This document shows positions 16,465-28,533 of a stretch of 64,000 nt of DNA, one piece after another; the first letter of the stretch is position 1, and each line of letters begins with the position of its first letter. Source of the DNA: Aliarcobacter vitoriensis (lineage in GTDB: Bacteria > Campylobacterota > Campylobacteria > Campylobacterales > Arcobacteraceae); NCBI RefSeq assembly GCF_003316695.1, contig NZ_PDKB01000013.1, forward strand, positions 1-64,000. Reading direction: 5' to 3'. The notes beneath the pieces are model-generated. The model was not told where the DNA came from and did not search any database. It worked only from the letters and a program-made list of their open reading frames with translations. Both the position numbers and the translations under genes were made by a program.

Positions 16465-18865
16465 CTAAAACCTATATTTCAAAGTAGCCATCCAATTTCT
16501 CTCTTCTCCATAATTGTAATTATTAAAGCTAGTTTTGTACTCTTTATCTAAAGCATTTTTGATATTTACCAATAAACTTAAGTTTTTATTAAATTCATAA
16601 TTTGCCATCAAATCAACTACAAAATAATCTTTTTGTGTAGCTTCGCTAACCATTTCAGGATAACCAGCTTGTATATAATAACCTTTTACTGTATTATCAA
16701 AAATTTCACTTTGCCATCTTACACCACCACCTAAAGTTAATTTAGATATAGGTTTATAAGTAGTAAATAGATTTGCTGTTCTAATAGGTATAGCATCACT
16801 TGTTAATCTTTTTCCATTTTTATCTTTAAGAATTGATGAAGAGAAACCAGCTTGCACTTGCCAATAAGGAGTAATTTCTCCTGCAATTTCAAACTCCCAA
16901 CCTTTGTTTTTTGTATCATCTTCTGCTTTCATTGCACAACCATTAGTACCTGGAACTTTATAACAAAGCCCTGTGTCTGGATTTATATCAGTTACTGCAA
17001 GATCATCTTTACCTGATTGGAAAAGTGCAATACTAGAGTTTAATCTTCCATCAAACCATTCACCTTTTAAACCAACTTCATAGTTAAATCCAGTTTCTGG
17101 GTCAAGAAACTTATCACCTTTATCTTTATGATTTTGTGGATTAAATATCTCTGTATAACTTACATAAGTTGTAAGATTTTCTGTAAGATCATATGTTAAA
17201 GCTAAATATGGTAAAAAATTATCAAATTTTCTATCATCTACAATAGTAGTACCTTTCCAAATATGTTTAGTTTCCCATTTACTATATCTTCCACCTAAAA
17301 TTGCAGAGAAATCATCTGTAAAGTTTAATTTTGTTGAAATAAATATTCCATATTGTTTTGTTGAATAATTACTTCTAGTAGAACTATATTTAGACCAATC
17401 AGGTTCAATATGCACTAACTTATTATTACTAATACTAAAACCTGTTCCATCCCAACTTTGCTTTCCTGTATGTTCAGCCTTTGTTTTTATTACATTTGCT
17501 CCAATAACTAAATCATGAGATTTCCCCCATAAATCAAAAGCTCCATTTAACTTTATATCTGCTGAATGATTTTCTTCCCAAACATCATATTTTCCAAGTC
17601 CAGCTTCACGTACAGTGTAATTATTTACCCAAGCATTTGCTCCACTATATTTGACTGCTCTATCTTGTTTAATATAGTTATATTTAGCGTCTATTTTCCA
17701 AGAATCATTAATATGATGATTTAAAGCTAAAGTGTAATTATCTATTGTTGATTCTTTTTTCGTCCAATCTGAAGTATACCAAGTATATTTATCAAAGTTT
17801 GTTAAGCCAACTCTCTTATATGGTCCTGTCGCATTAAATAAAAATCTTTCTCCACCAGCTTCCTGATAAGCATTATTTTCAGCTTTTGACATTTCCCAAG
17901 AACCAGATATTGTAGTTGAATCACCTAAATCAGCTTCTACAACACCATATAAAGTATTATTTTGTCTATCAAGTAAAGGGTTAAAATATCCACCTTGATT
18001 ATGAACAGCTATAAATCTTCCTCTTATACTTCCATCTTCATTAAATCCACCACCAATATCTACAACACCCCTATATTTGTCCCATCTTCCAGTTTGTACT
18101 TCAAGTAAAGCTTGAAACTCTTTTGTTGGTTTTTTTCGTACTAGATTTATACTTCCACTTGGATCTCCAGCACCAGTTAAAAGTCCATTTGCTCCTCTTA
18201 CTATAGAAACAGAGTCGTAAATGCCTGACTCGAAACCTCCATCTTGATTAAATTCAAATTGTGTAGTAAAGTTCGATGATCCATCTATTTGAAAATTTTT
18301 AATTTTATAACCACGAGACCAAAAAGTAGCACGCTGTGGATCATTTGTTGGAGTTGATTCTACATAAACTCCAGTTACATTTTTCATCACATCGTTTAAA
18401 TTGTTTAATTGTTGATCTTCCATTCTTTTTGAAGTTATAACTGAAACTGATTGTGGTGTTTCTTTAAGTGATAAGTTCATACCAGTTGCTGAATTGTCTT
18501 GGCTACGAGTGTAGCTATTTTCTTTATTATCTTTTACAGAAATTTCATCTAAAACAGTAGTATTACCAAAGTTTTGATATTTTGGTTTTTCTATTATGTA
18601 TATTATGCTATCTTCTTCGATAGCTTTGAGATTATGTTCTTCTAATATAATATTTAGATTACTTAATACCGTACCCCCCCCCGAAACTCACTTTTTCTGA
18701 GTCTATACTTTTATCTTTCAAGTTATTAGCTTTTGAAATATATGTTACATTATATCTCTTTACTATATTCTCTACTGCTTCTTGCAAACTTATCTCTTTT
18801 GCATTTAACATTGTTCCACTTAACATCATTGATGCTAAAACTGAAATGAAAACTCTATTTTTCAT
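16465..18865 (-). pseudogene. Phase-variable TonB-dependent siderophore receptor with STN domain, out of frame (OFF)
   Basis: The reading frame is broken at a run of nine Gs (coding strand; 18674-18682). Upstream, 18865-18659 encodes a signal peptide and the first part of an STN domain and stops 11 codons after entering a wrong frame. Downstream the correct frame continues GTVLSNLNIILEEHNL..., finishing the STN domain, then the plug (SLKETPQSVSVITSKRME, GSINLVRKKPT) and a full barrel ending ATLKYRF. With eight (or eleven) Gs the gene would encode about 799 residues, normal for FpvA/FoxA-type receptors. The rest is undamaged, so this is a contingency locus switched off rather than decay, unless the count is a sequencing error. 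The STN domain implies signalling to a FecR-type anti-sigma factor. Confidence 0.85.
18674..18682 (-). repeat. G9 homopolymer tract (phase-variation switch)
   Basis: Nine consecutive Gs on the coding strand of the receptor gene, about 60 codons from the start. It is the only G or C run this long that I saw in the window. In Campylobacterota such tracts slip during replication and switch genes on and off. Nine Gs is out of frame; eight restores the frame. Confidence 0.85.
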
Positions 18866-18888
18866 CTTAAATCCTTTGTATTAATTTT

Positions 18889-18957
18889 GAGAATTTGTTT
18901 CTCTATATAGTAAGACGATTTAAATGAAAAAAATGGACAATTTTACAGAAAGAATTT
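18889..18957 (-). promoter_or_regulatory. Promoter region of the phase-variable receptor, shared elements with the fecA-like gene
   Basis: On the minus strand AAATTCTTTCTG (18957-18946) is followed about 40 bases later by TATAGAGAAACAAATTCTC (18907-18889), which contains a GAGAA/TTCTC repeat. Very similar blocks precede the STN-type receptor at 39903, spaced about one helical turn closer. This may mark a common ECF sigma or regulator. Confidence 0.35.
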
Positions 18958-19031
18958 TCAAATTTGTTAACTGGAGTTACCTTTGGTAACAAAAGAGAAT
19001 ATTATATTTAAATAAGGTTTAGATATTCATC

Positions 19032-19190
19032 TCATACTTCTAAAGCTTTTTTATGATTTTGATTTAATAAAGCTTTTTGAAACTCTAAATTTTTTGATTT
19101 ATTTTTTCTATTAAGTTGTTTTTCATACCAAAGATATGCTCCTTTAATATCCTCTGCAACATCAGAATGAAAAACAATTTGCTTAAACAT
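19032..19190 (-). pseudogene. Truncated ParE/RelE-type toxin remnant
   Basis: Only 52 codons remain. The start MFKQIVFHSDVAEDIKGAYL then WYEKQ matches the N-terminal helix of ParE/RelE toxins, which are normally about 95-100 residues. After residue 27 the sequence no longer looks like the family and stops, so the strand-rich catalytic half is missing. It begins directly after the broken antitoxin stop, as in an intact pair. Confidence 0.6.
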
Positions 19191-19412
19191 TTAGCTTAAT
19201 ACTCTTGGTTTTATTTCATTCCAATTTTGAGTTTGAACTTGTCTAAATTGTATTTCTTCATATCTTTTTTTAGAAAGTTCTAGCCATTCATTTTCTGAAT
19301 TTTCATCGTGTTTTTCATCCATTGAAGCAATCAAAAATTTTATAAGATTACTTTTCTCATCTTATGAAAGTTTTTGTATGTCATCTATAACTCTATTCAT
19401 AACTTTAGTCAT
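19191..19412 (-). pseudogene. Broken antitoxin of the addiction-module family
   Basis: The reading frame from ATG 19412 (GGAGTTACT ribosome site) runs 73 codons but has an in-frame TAA at codon 17, just after IDDIQKLS. The pattern 'I..LS..EK..L...L..S' followed by a Trp-containing tail is that of the putative addiction module component family that partners ParE/RelE toxins. One base change could have made the stop. Together with the truncated toxin it is a dead type II toxin-antitoxin locus. Confidence 0.6.
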
Positions 19413-19527
19413 AGTAACTCCTTTTGTGATATTTTTTATTATATCAACTTATTTTAATCTTTATAGTAATAAGTATAAAATTATGTAAATTTATGTAATA
19501 TACAACAAGATATTTAAGGATTATAAA

Positions 19528-20742
19528 ATGTATATAAAAAGATTAATTATAAATGATATAAGAGAATATCAAAAGTTTTTCCCAGTTTTACTTATAAGTG
19601 GAGCTAGACAAGTTGGAAAATCTACTTTGGCATTACATTTAAATATTGACAATTATATAACTTTAGATGATATAAATATGTATGAAATGGCAAAAAACAA
19701 TCCAAAAGGATTTATAGAGAGTTTATCTAAACCTGTTATCATAGATGAAATACAAAGATTACCACAATTATTAATTTCTATAAAAGAGTATGTAGATAAA
19801 GATAGAATTAATGGAGAGTTTATTTTAACTGGTTCTGCATCACTTCAAGGATTTAAAGAGATATCAGATTCACTAGCAGGAAGAATTGGAATAGCTGAAC
19901 TTTATCCTTTTTCATTAAAAGAAAAAAATCAAAGTAGTGAAAATATCATTGATATTTTTTCAGATGATTTAAATAAATATCTTTTAAAAAAATATGAAGA
20001 TATAAGTATCGAAAAAGATATTATAGATGGTGGTTATCCTGAAATTAGTAAAATTGATAGTACTAAGGGAAAATATCTATGGTTTAGTTCATATATAAGA
20101 ACTTATATAGAATCAGATGCAAAAGAATTAGCAAATATTAGGAATATGGATAAATTTATCAATATGTATAAACTTTGTATGTTTAGAAGTGGAAGTATAT
20201 TTAATAAAAATGATATTCAAACACAAGTAGGACTTGATGGAAGAACTTTTGATAGTTATTTTAGTGTTTTAGAACATACTTATCAAATACAAAAATTGCA
20301 ACCATATTTCAATAATCAATTAAAAAGATTAGTAAAAACTCCAAAAATCTTTTCTATTGATACAGGAGTTCTTTGTCATTTACTTCAAATTAGTACAGAA
20401 AATGAATTTAATAAATCTCCATTAAAAGGAGAAATACTTGAAACTTTTATTTTTAGTGAATTATTAAAAGCAAATTCTTATGCTCAAAGTAGAACTAATT
20501 TGTATTATTATAGAACAATAGATAAAAAAGAGATAGATTTTATTTTGGAGTATTCAAACAAAATTATAGCTCTTGAGATAAAAGCTTCAAAAACAGTTAA
20601 AAAAGATGATTTTAAACATATATATAATCTTAAAAATGAGATAAACAAAGAGTTTGATAAAGGAATTGTTTTATACATGGGAGATACATTTTTACAAATT
20701 GATGAAGATATGTATGCTATTCCTATTGGATTTTTAAAGTAA
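19528..20742 (+). CDS. AAA-type ATP-binding protein with DUF4143 domain
   Basis: The protein has 404 residues. Walker A ISGARQVGKSTLALHL (about 23-38), Walker B VIIDEIQRLP, the sensor ILTGSASLQGF, and a C-terminal DUF4143 region with KEIDFILEYSNKIIALEIKAS, a PD-(D/E)XK-nuclease-like stretch. Family members are widespread in mobile and accessory regions and their role is unknown. It stands alone after the decayed toxin-antitoxin pair and is complete. Confidence 0.8.
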   Translation: MYIKRLIINDIREYQKFFPVLLISGARQVGKSTLALHLNIDNYITLDDINMYEMAKNNPKGFIESLSKPVIIDEIQRLPQLLISIKEYVDKDRINGEFILTGSASLQGFKEISDSLAGRIGIAELYPFSLKEKNQSSENIIDIFSDDLNKYLLKKYEDISIEKDIIDGGYPEISKIDSTKGKYLWFSSYIRTYIESDAKELANIRNMDKFINMYKLCMFRSGSIFNKNDIQTQVGLDGRTFDSYFSVLEHTYQIQKLQPYFNNQLKRLVKTPKIFSIDTGVLCHLLQISTENEFNKSPLKGEILETFIFSELLKANSYAQSRTNLYYYRTIDKKEIDFILEYSNKIIALEIKASKTVKKDDFKHIYNLKNEINKEFDKGIVLYMGDTFLQIDEDMYAIPIGFLK

Positions 20743-20755
20743 ATTATAGATTTTA

Positions 20756-21163
20756 TTAGACTATCAAAGCTATAAAAAGGTACCTTCCTAACTTTGATAT
20801 TATTACTAAAACTAAAAATAGTTTAAAATTATATTTCAAAACTCCAGCTACAAAAGTAATAGGATCACCTATGATTGGTAACCATGCAAAAAGAATGCAG
20901 ATAGCTCCATATTTATCAAAATATTTTTTGCTAAGATTTATATATTTCTCATTTACAAAATTCTTATTTACTAAATATTCTTCTCCCTTTAAACCCAAAT
21001 AGTAGTTTAAAACTGATCCCAAACTATTTCCTAAAGTAGCGAAAAACAGAAGTAAAAAAAGATTATAACCCTCTAAAATATTGTAAATAAGTATTGCTTC
21101 ACTTCCAAGAGGAAGCAGGGTTGCAGACAAAAATGCTGAAAAGAATAGTATTAGATATGTCAT
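20756..21163 (-). CDS. YqaA-family (VTT/SNARE-associated) membrane protein
   Basis: The protein has 135 residues with three to four hydrophobic segments. SATLLPLGSEAILIYNI and GNSLGSVLNYYLG near the N-terminus and LPIIGDPITFVAGVLKYNF are the DedA/VTT-domain patterns of YqaA. It is an inner-membrane protein of unknown function; DedA relatives are linked to lipid scrambling and membrane homeostasis. It converges on the ATPase gene with a 13-bp gap. Confidence 0.75.
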   Translation of the reverse strand: MTYLILFFSAFLSATLLPLGSEAILIYNILEGYNLFLLLFFATLGNSLGSVLNYYLGLKGEEYLVNKNFVNEKYINLSKKYFDKYGAICILFAWLPIIGDPITFVAGVLKYNFKLFLVLVIISKLGRYLFIALIV

Positions 21164-21245
21164 TTTTCCCTTTTATTATATATTAAAGATATATTAGCTA
21201 GAATCACAATCTTTAAAAGTAGCATTGAGAACATAAAAGTGTTTT

Positions 21246-21356
21246 GAATGCTCCTTTTTAGACCCTTTCAAGCATTACTAAAGACAACGCCCCAGGATGG
21301 GAACATAGCAAGGCACCTTTTTTAGTGTTGTGTTTGGGTATCTGGAAAGGAGTACT
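21246..21356 (+). ncRNA. ffs: Signal recognition particle RNA (4.5S type)
   Basis: The segment CCAGGATGGGAACATAGCA (21292-21310) is the conserved domain IV: CAGG and AGCA form the symmetrical Ffh-binding loop, closed by ATG-CAT and capped by a GGAA tetraloop. The outer arms pair as well: CTCCTTTTTAGA (21251-21262) with TCTGGAAAGGAG (21341-21352). About 110 nt, lacking an Alu domain, as in small bacterial SRP RNAs. The exact ends are estimated from the pairing. Confidence 0.9.
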
Positions 21357-21366
21357 TTTTGTACTT

Positions 21367-21954
21367 CTAAATCAAATCTTCAAAATCATCATTTAAAATC
21401 AAAAGTTTTTTATCAGTTTTGTTATAAATAAATCTTTTATCATCATTTTTTATAGCTTTAAATATGATATTTTTTATTTCAGCTTCTGTTTTATTTGCTC
21501 TTTTTAGTATCATAAAAAACTCTTTTATAGTTATAAATTCACTTTTTTTCTCTTCTTTTTCTACACTTTTTTCAATTTGAGGCTTATATATAGCTCTCAT
21601 TTCATTAAAAGCACTTTGTAAAAGTTTTATTTCACTATTAAAAACTTCTATTATTCTTTTTTGATTTTTTTCCAATCTTTCTATTTCAGAAACATATTGG
21701 TTTCTCATCCACTTTATAGATTTTTTTAAGATGATTATTTGTTCATCTTTAGCTTCTATTAATTTATCAAAATTAGTAGTTTCTTGAACATTTTGTGTAT
21801 TACTATGTTGTATTAAATTATCATTTATATATACAAAAGTTTTTCCATCTTGTTTTAGTGATTTTAGTTGATTTTTTTTTATACGGTAGTGGATACCTTG
21901 TAAAGATAAGCCTAAAATTTCTGCTGCTTCAGCAGTAGTAACTAATCTTTCCAA
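21367..21954 (-). CDS. HTH DNA-binding protein with coiled coil
   Basis: The protein has 195 residues. Residues 1-50 are a MerR/excisionase-like helix-turn-helix (VTTAEAAEILGLSLQGIHYR, then a Lys/Asp-rich wing). Residues about 65-140 are charged and heptad-like, a probable coiled coil, and the tail is a short mixed domain. Target unknown. It starts 10 bp after queF on the same strand, so the two are probably co-transcribed, although a link to queuosine is not evident from sequence. Confidence 0.7.
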   Translation of the reverse strand: MERLVTTAEAAEILGLSLQGIHYRIKKNQLKSLKQDGKTFVYINDNLIQHSNTQNVQETTNFDKLIEAKDEQIIILKKSIKWMRNQYVSEIERLEKNQKRIIEVFNSEIKLLQSAFNEMRAIYKPQIEKSVEKEEKKSEFITIKEFFMILKRANKTEAEIKNIIFKAIKNDDKRFIYNKTDKKLLILNDDFEDLI

Positions 21955-21964
21955 GACATTTCTC

Positions 21965-22348
21965 TTATACTTTTGAACTATCTATTTCAATAACTGTATG
22001 AACATTTCCTCTTGGTTTAAAATCTGCTATAACTTTAAGCCATCGTGGTTCTAGTTTAGAAGAAAGTGTATCAAATATCTCATTTGCTGAATTTTCATGA
22101 GAAATATATCTATTCATAAAAGAGTTTATATATATTTTTAATGCTTTTAATTCTATAACCTTTTTATTTGGGATATATTGTATTTTTATTGTTGCAAAAT
22201 CAGGGTAACCACTTCTTGGACATTTTGCCATAAATTCTGGTAACTCAATATCTATTGTATAGTTTTTATTATGCTCATTTGGCCAGAAATTTTCAGGATT
22301 ATTTATATCAAAATCTAAAATTTCTTTTTCACCATATTTTATTTCCAT
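21965..22348 (-). CDS. queF: PreQ1 synthase QueF (7-cyano-7-deazaguanine reductase)
   Basis: The protein has 127 residues, the unimodular type. Catalytic CPRSGYPDFA places Cys43 and Asp50 as expected for thioimide formation and reduction, and ELKALKIYINSFMN (66-79) is the NADPH-binding QueF motif. It reduces preQ0 to preQ1 in queuosine tRNA modification in the cytosol. Followed by the HTH gene. Confidence 0.93.
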   Translation of the reverse strand: MEIKYGEKEILDFDINNPENFWPNEHNKNYTIDIELPEFMAKCPRSGYPDFATIKIQYIPNKKVIELKALKIYINSFMNRYISHENSANEIFDTLSSKLEPRWLKVIADFKPRGNVHTVIEIDSSKV

Positions 22349-22459
22349 TAGTAACCTTTTTTCAAATAATTAAGAAATATTTTATCCAAATATCTCTTAT
22401 AAAGCTACTTTATATAAATCAAGTATAAAATATAGATATATTTATCATAGGATTTAATT

Positions 22460-23415
22460 ATGAACAAAGAAATTTTTGATATTTTGATAATTGGAGCTGG
22501 TGTATCTGGTATTAGTTGTGCGATTGAAGCAAAAATAAAAAATATTGATAATATTTTAGTTTTAGAAAAAAGTGATAATTTCTTTGACACTATAAGAAAA
22601 TTTTACAAAGATGGAAAAAGAGTAGATAGAAACTGGAAAAATCATATTGTTGATATTATTGGAAATATAGATTTTTTCGATTCTACAAAAGATGACACTC
22701 TAAAATATTTTGAAAATCTTTTAGCAAAACATAATATAAATCCTTTGTACAATAGTGAAGTAGAGAAAGTGATAAAAAATAGCGAAAATATATTTGAAGT
22801 TTACTCAAAAACTCAAAAATTTTTAGCAAAAAATGTCATCATCACTATTGGAAAAATGGGAAAACCAAATAAACCTGATTATAAAATACCTTTAGAAATT
22901 CAAAAAATAGTAAATTTCAATCTTGATTCCTGTACAAAAAATGAAAATATTTTAGTTATTGGAGGTGGAAATAGTGCAGCTGAATATGCTTATAGCCTTA
23001 TTGATGATAAAAATAGTGTAACTTTAGCTTATAGACAAAAAAGTTTCTCAAGAATCAATGAAACAAATGAAAATATATTAAAAGAATATGAAAGAACAAA
23101 AGGTTTAAATATAAAATTAGGATGTGATATTCTAAGTTTAGAAGCTTGCGAAACAAAAGTAAATGTACATTTTAGCAACAAAGAGAGTAGTATTTTTGAT
23201 AGACTAATTTATGCTATCGGAGGTACAACTCCAACTGATTTTTTAAAAAATTGTGGAATACAAATCGATGAATATCATAAAGCTATTTTTGATGAAAATT
23301 TTGAAACAAATGTAAAAGGACTATTTTTAGCTGGTGATTTAGCCGCACACAATGAAGGTTCTATTGCTATTGCTTTAAATCATGGTTTCAAAATAATAGA
23401 TTATATTTCAAAAAG

Positions 23416-23419
<4 letters not shown>
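22460..23419 (+). CDS. FAD/NAD(P)-dependent oxidoreductase (YpdA/thioredoxin-reductase-like)
   Basis: The protein has 319 residues. FAD-binding IIGAGVSGISCAIEA (about 10-24), a second Rossmann motif VIGGGNSAAEYAYSL (about 173-187) for NAD(P)H, and the FAD tail GLFLAGDLAAHNEGSIAIAL. There is no CxxC redox pair, so it is not a thioredoxin reductase; YpdA-like or ferredoxin-reductase-like roles are possible. It ends in a shared terminator with gyrB. Confidence 0.75.
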
Positions 23420-25773
<2,354 letters not shown>

Positions 25774-26844
25774 TTATTTTTCTAAAACTATTGGCATTAC
25801 TACTGTAATGAATTTATTATCTTCTAAGTAAAATGGTAAATTTGATTCATTAAATCCAATTTTTATTTTTTCACTATTTGTCATACTTAAGAAATCAAGT
25901 AAATATTTTGCATTTACAGCTAAATAAAAATCATTTGGAATATTTAGTTCCATATCAACTTGAGTATTTGCAACACTATCTTCATCTAAAGACTCGAAGA
26001 TAATAGAATTTTGTTTAAATGTGATTTTAATATTTGAAAACAATGAAGTTACAAGTTTAATAGACTCTACAAATATATTTTTTGGAATATATAAAGTATT
26101 TTTTAAAGTTTGTGGAATAATTCTTTCATAATCAGGGAATTTTCCATTTATTAACTTTGTAAAGAATTTTGTATTTTCATTTGCAATTACTAAATTTGTA
26201 TTATCATAAGATATTTTTGCATTATCTAAAAACAATTTTTGAATTTCAATAATTGCTTTTTTAGGAATAATTAATTGAGCTTCTTCATTTGCCATATTTT
26301 CTAAATGTGATAAAGCAAGTCTTCTAGTATCTGTTGATACAAAATTTATTTTTTGGCTTTTTATGTCTAATAATGCTCCATTTAGTTCAAATTTAGGATT
26401 GTTATTGTCTATTGCTGGAGATATTTTTTTAATAGCATTTATAAAATTTATAGTAGTAATAGATAAATCTTTTAGATTTTCATATTTATTTATATTTGGA
26501 AATTCATTTGCATCATAAGTTGGAAGTTTAAAAGTTGATCTGCCTTGTTTTATAACTAAATTATTTGAAGTAGATTCTAAAATAATATCTTCATTTTTTA
26601 ATCTTTTAATTATTCCTAATAGGTTTGAACCATTTACAGTTGTTTTTCCATCTATTGTTTCATTTATATTATCCAATATAGTTTCTAAACCAATTTCATA
26701 GTCAGTAGCTTTTATAATTAGATTGTTGTTTATAGTTTCTAAATATATGTGAGATGTTATTGCACTTGAATCTTTTTTCTCTAAAAATGGTTGCATTGAA
26801 CTTACAACATTTTCAAAAGTAGATTTGTTTATTACCAACTTCAT
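25774..26844 (-). CDS. dnaN: DNA polymerase III sliding clamp (beta subunit)
   Basis: The protein has 356 residues, three repeated clamp domains. MKLVINKSTFENVVSSMQPF at the start and the C-terminal FYLEDNKFITVVMPIVLEK are the conserved ends; the latter is the cleft-forming tail. It encircles DNA as a dimer for polymerase processivity. It lies between dnaA and gyrB, and the dnaA-dnaN gap contains an origin element. Confidence 0.97.
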   Translation of the reverse strand: MKLVINKSTFENVVSSMQPFLEKKDSSAITSHIYLETINNNLIIKATDYEIGLETILDNINETIDGKTTVNGSNLLGIIKRLKNEDIILESTSNNLVIKQGRSTFKLPTYDANEFPNINKYENLKDLSITTINFINAIKKISPAIDNNNPKFELNGALLDIKSQKINFVSTDTRRLALSHLENMANEEAQLIIPKKAIIEIQKLFLDNAKISYDNTNLVIANENTKFFTKLINGKFPDYERIIPQTLKNTLYIPKNIFVESIKLVTSLFSNIKITFKQNSIIFESLDEDSVANTQVDMELNIPNDFYLAVNAKYLLDFLSMTNSEKIKIGFNESNLPFYLEDNKFITVVMPIVLEK

Positions 26845-26884
26845 TTTTTCTCCTATTTTTTTATTTAATTTAGTAAAAGTAGTA

Positions 26885-26985
26885 GTGTATGTGAAAAGAT
26901 GAAAATATCCATTTAAACACTATAAAATCGATATTTTAAATAGTGATTAAATATTAAAATATATTCACATCTTTTCACACTTTAC
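26885..26985. other. Replication origin element in the dnaA-dnaN gap (oriC2-like)
   Basis: TGTGAAAAGATG (26890-26901) and its exact complement CATCTTTTCACA (26968-26979) bracket a very AT-rich stretch. A further TATTCACA lies at 26962-26969 and TTTTCACA at 26972-26979. TTCACA-core sites are the DnaA boxes known in Campylobacterota origins, and the intervening region would serve as the unwinding element. Confidence 0.65.
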
Positions 26986-26995
26986 TTTAAAACTT

Positions 26996-28309
26996 TTACT
27001 CCTTATTGATTAATTTATTCTTTAAATTCTTAATTGTTAAATTAAAATTTTCATCTTTTTTCATTAGTTCATTTGTTTTTTTAATATTATGAGAAATAGA
27101 ACTATGATCTTTCATTTCCAAAAATTTTGCAATATCAGGCATAGAGTTATGAGTTAGTTCTCTTGCTAGATATATTACAACTCTTCTTGCATTTGCAACT
27201 GATGTTGTTCTTTTTTTTGATTTAATATCGCTTGGTTTTATATTTAATTCATTTGCAACTGTATTTATAATATCTGGAAGTTTGATGTTTTCTTTGTTTT
27301 CTTTTATTTGGTCTTTTAAAAGATTTTGTACCATTGCAAGATTTATTTCTTGATTAAGTAGTGAAGCACTTGCATTTATTCGTATTAAAACACCTTCAAT
27401 TTCTCGTATAGAACTATCCAAAGTTGTAGCTATAAATGTTATTATTTCACGGCTTAAATTGATTCCATTTAGTTCAGATTTTTTTTCAATAATAGCAATT
27501 TTTGTTTCTAATCTTGGAATTTGAATATCAGTTGTTAATCCCCATTCGAATCTTGATTTTAATCTATCTACAAGACCTGCAATTTGTGATGGAAGTCTAT
27601 CACTTGTCATTACTATTTGTTTTTTTGCATTGTGTAGTTCATTGAAAGTATGAAAAAACTCCTCTTGAGTTTGTTCTTTTCCACTTAAAAATTGAATATC
27701 ATCTATAAGTAAAACATCACAATTTCTATATTTTGCTCTAAAATGTTCCATATTTTTATTTTTTATAGAGAATGTAAAATCATTCATAAATTGCTCTATT
27801 GTTACATAGATTACTGTTTTATCATTTTCTAAAGCATGATTTCCAATAGCTTGTAAAATATGTGTTTTTCCCAAACCTGTTCCACCATAAATAAAAAGTG
27901 GATTGTACTGAATACCTGGTTTTGTAGAAACGGCTAATGAAGCATTATAAGCCATTTGATTTGATGGACCAACTACAAAAGAATCGAATGTATAAGATGG
28001 ATTTAGTATAGTACTTTCGGGAGTTTGATTTTGAATTTGTATATTTTGAATATCTTTTTTTGTCTTTTTTTCGCCAATTATTTTTATATCAATTTCTGGT
28101 TTTGAACCATCAAACATTTCAAAACACTGTTGAATAAGATTTGTATATTTGCTTTTTATCCAAGAAGCTATATATTTATTTGCTACTTCAAATGTAGCTA
28201 GATTTTCTTCAATTGATACTTTTTTTAGTATCAACTGTTTTAAATATCTATCAAAATCAGTTTTACTTGCTTCTTTTTGAATAATTGTTAAAAACTCTTT
28301 GTTTGTCAT
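26996..28309 (-). CDS. dnaA: Chromosomal replication initiator DnaA
   Basis: The protein has 437 residues. Domain I at the N-terminus, AAA+ domain with Walker A YGGTGLGKTHILQAIG and Walker B VLLIDDIQFL, and DNA-binding domain IV with ARRVVIYLARELTHNSMPDI and the signature KDHSSISHNIKK. It binds DnaA boxes and opens oriC. It is first of dnaA-dnaN-gyrB and flanked on both sides by candidate DnaA-box clusters. Confidence 0.98.
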   Translation of the reverse strand: MTNKEFLTIIQKEASKTDFDRYLKQLILKKVSIEENLATFEVANKYIASWIKSKYTNLIQQCFEMFDGSKPEIDIKIIGEKKTKKDIQNIQIQNQTPESTILNPSYTFDSFVVGPSNQMAYNASLAVSTKPGIQYNPLFIYGGTGLGKTHILQAIGNHALENDKTVIYVTIEQFMNDFTFSIKNKNMEHFRAKYRNCDVLLIDDIQFLSGKEQTQEEFFHTFNELHNAKKQIVMTSDRLPSQIAGLVDRLKSRFEWGLTTDIQIPRLETKIAIIEKKSELNGINLSREIITFIATTLDSSIREIEGVLIRINASASLLNQEINLAMVQNLLKDQIKENKENIKLPDIINTVANELNIKPSDIKSKKRTTSVANARRVVIYLARELTHNSMPDIAKFLEMKDHSSISHNIKKTNELMKKDENFNLTIKNLKNKLINKE

Positions 28310-28410
28310 ATAAACCTAAAAATTAATTGTAATAAGTGTTTATTATATCGAAAATTTTTATAAAATAGCTTCAAGAAAGGAAAAAGAGATTAAAATTAGA
28401 AAATATTTTA

Positions 28411-28509
28411 TTTTTACACATAGTGAATAAGTTGTGAATAAATTTTTTCTTTTGTATAAAAATATATGTTAAAATTACGATATAATGGCATTTTGTAATA
28501 AGTGAATAA
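28411..28509. other. Second DnaA-box cluster upstream of dnaA (oriC1-like)
   Basis: AGTGAATAA (28422-28430), TGTGAATAA (28433-28441) and AGTGAATAA (28501-28509) share orientation and differ from the reverse of the E. coli box TTATCCACA by one or two bases. TTTTTACACA at 28411-28420 is nearby. This fits the bipartite origins described for Helicobacter and relatives. A TATAAT at 28481-28486 is the likely -10 of ruvC. Confidence 0.55.
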
Positions 28510-28533
28510 TTATTTGATGAAAAGAGTGAAATA

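Noticed and set aside
18481-18658. Separate short receptor gene starting at the internal ATG 18480, with 18481-18658 as a non-coding gap
   Set aside because: The frame is open and conserved upstream of 18480 up to the G tract, and it encodes the second half of the STN domain. The gap is coding sequence of one frameshifted gene.
21190-21365. tRNA or riboswitch in the gap before the HTH gene
   Set aside because: The CAGG-ATG-GGAA-CAT-AGCA core and pairing outer arms identify SRP RNA instead; there is no cloverleaf or CCA end.
26890-26901. TGTGAAAAGATG as another copy of the AraC/PchR operator, because it shares TGTGAAAA
   Set aside because: It lacks GTTC and the second block, has no -10 at the right distance and lies in the origin gap with an inverted partner, so it is better read as a DnaA-box element.
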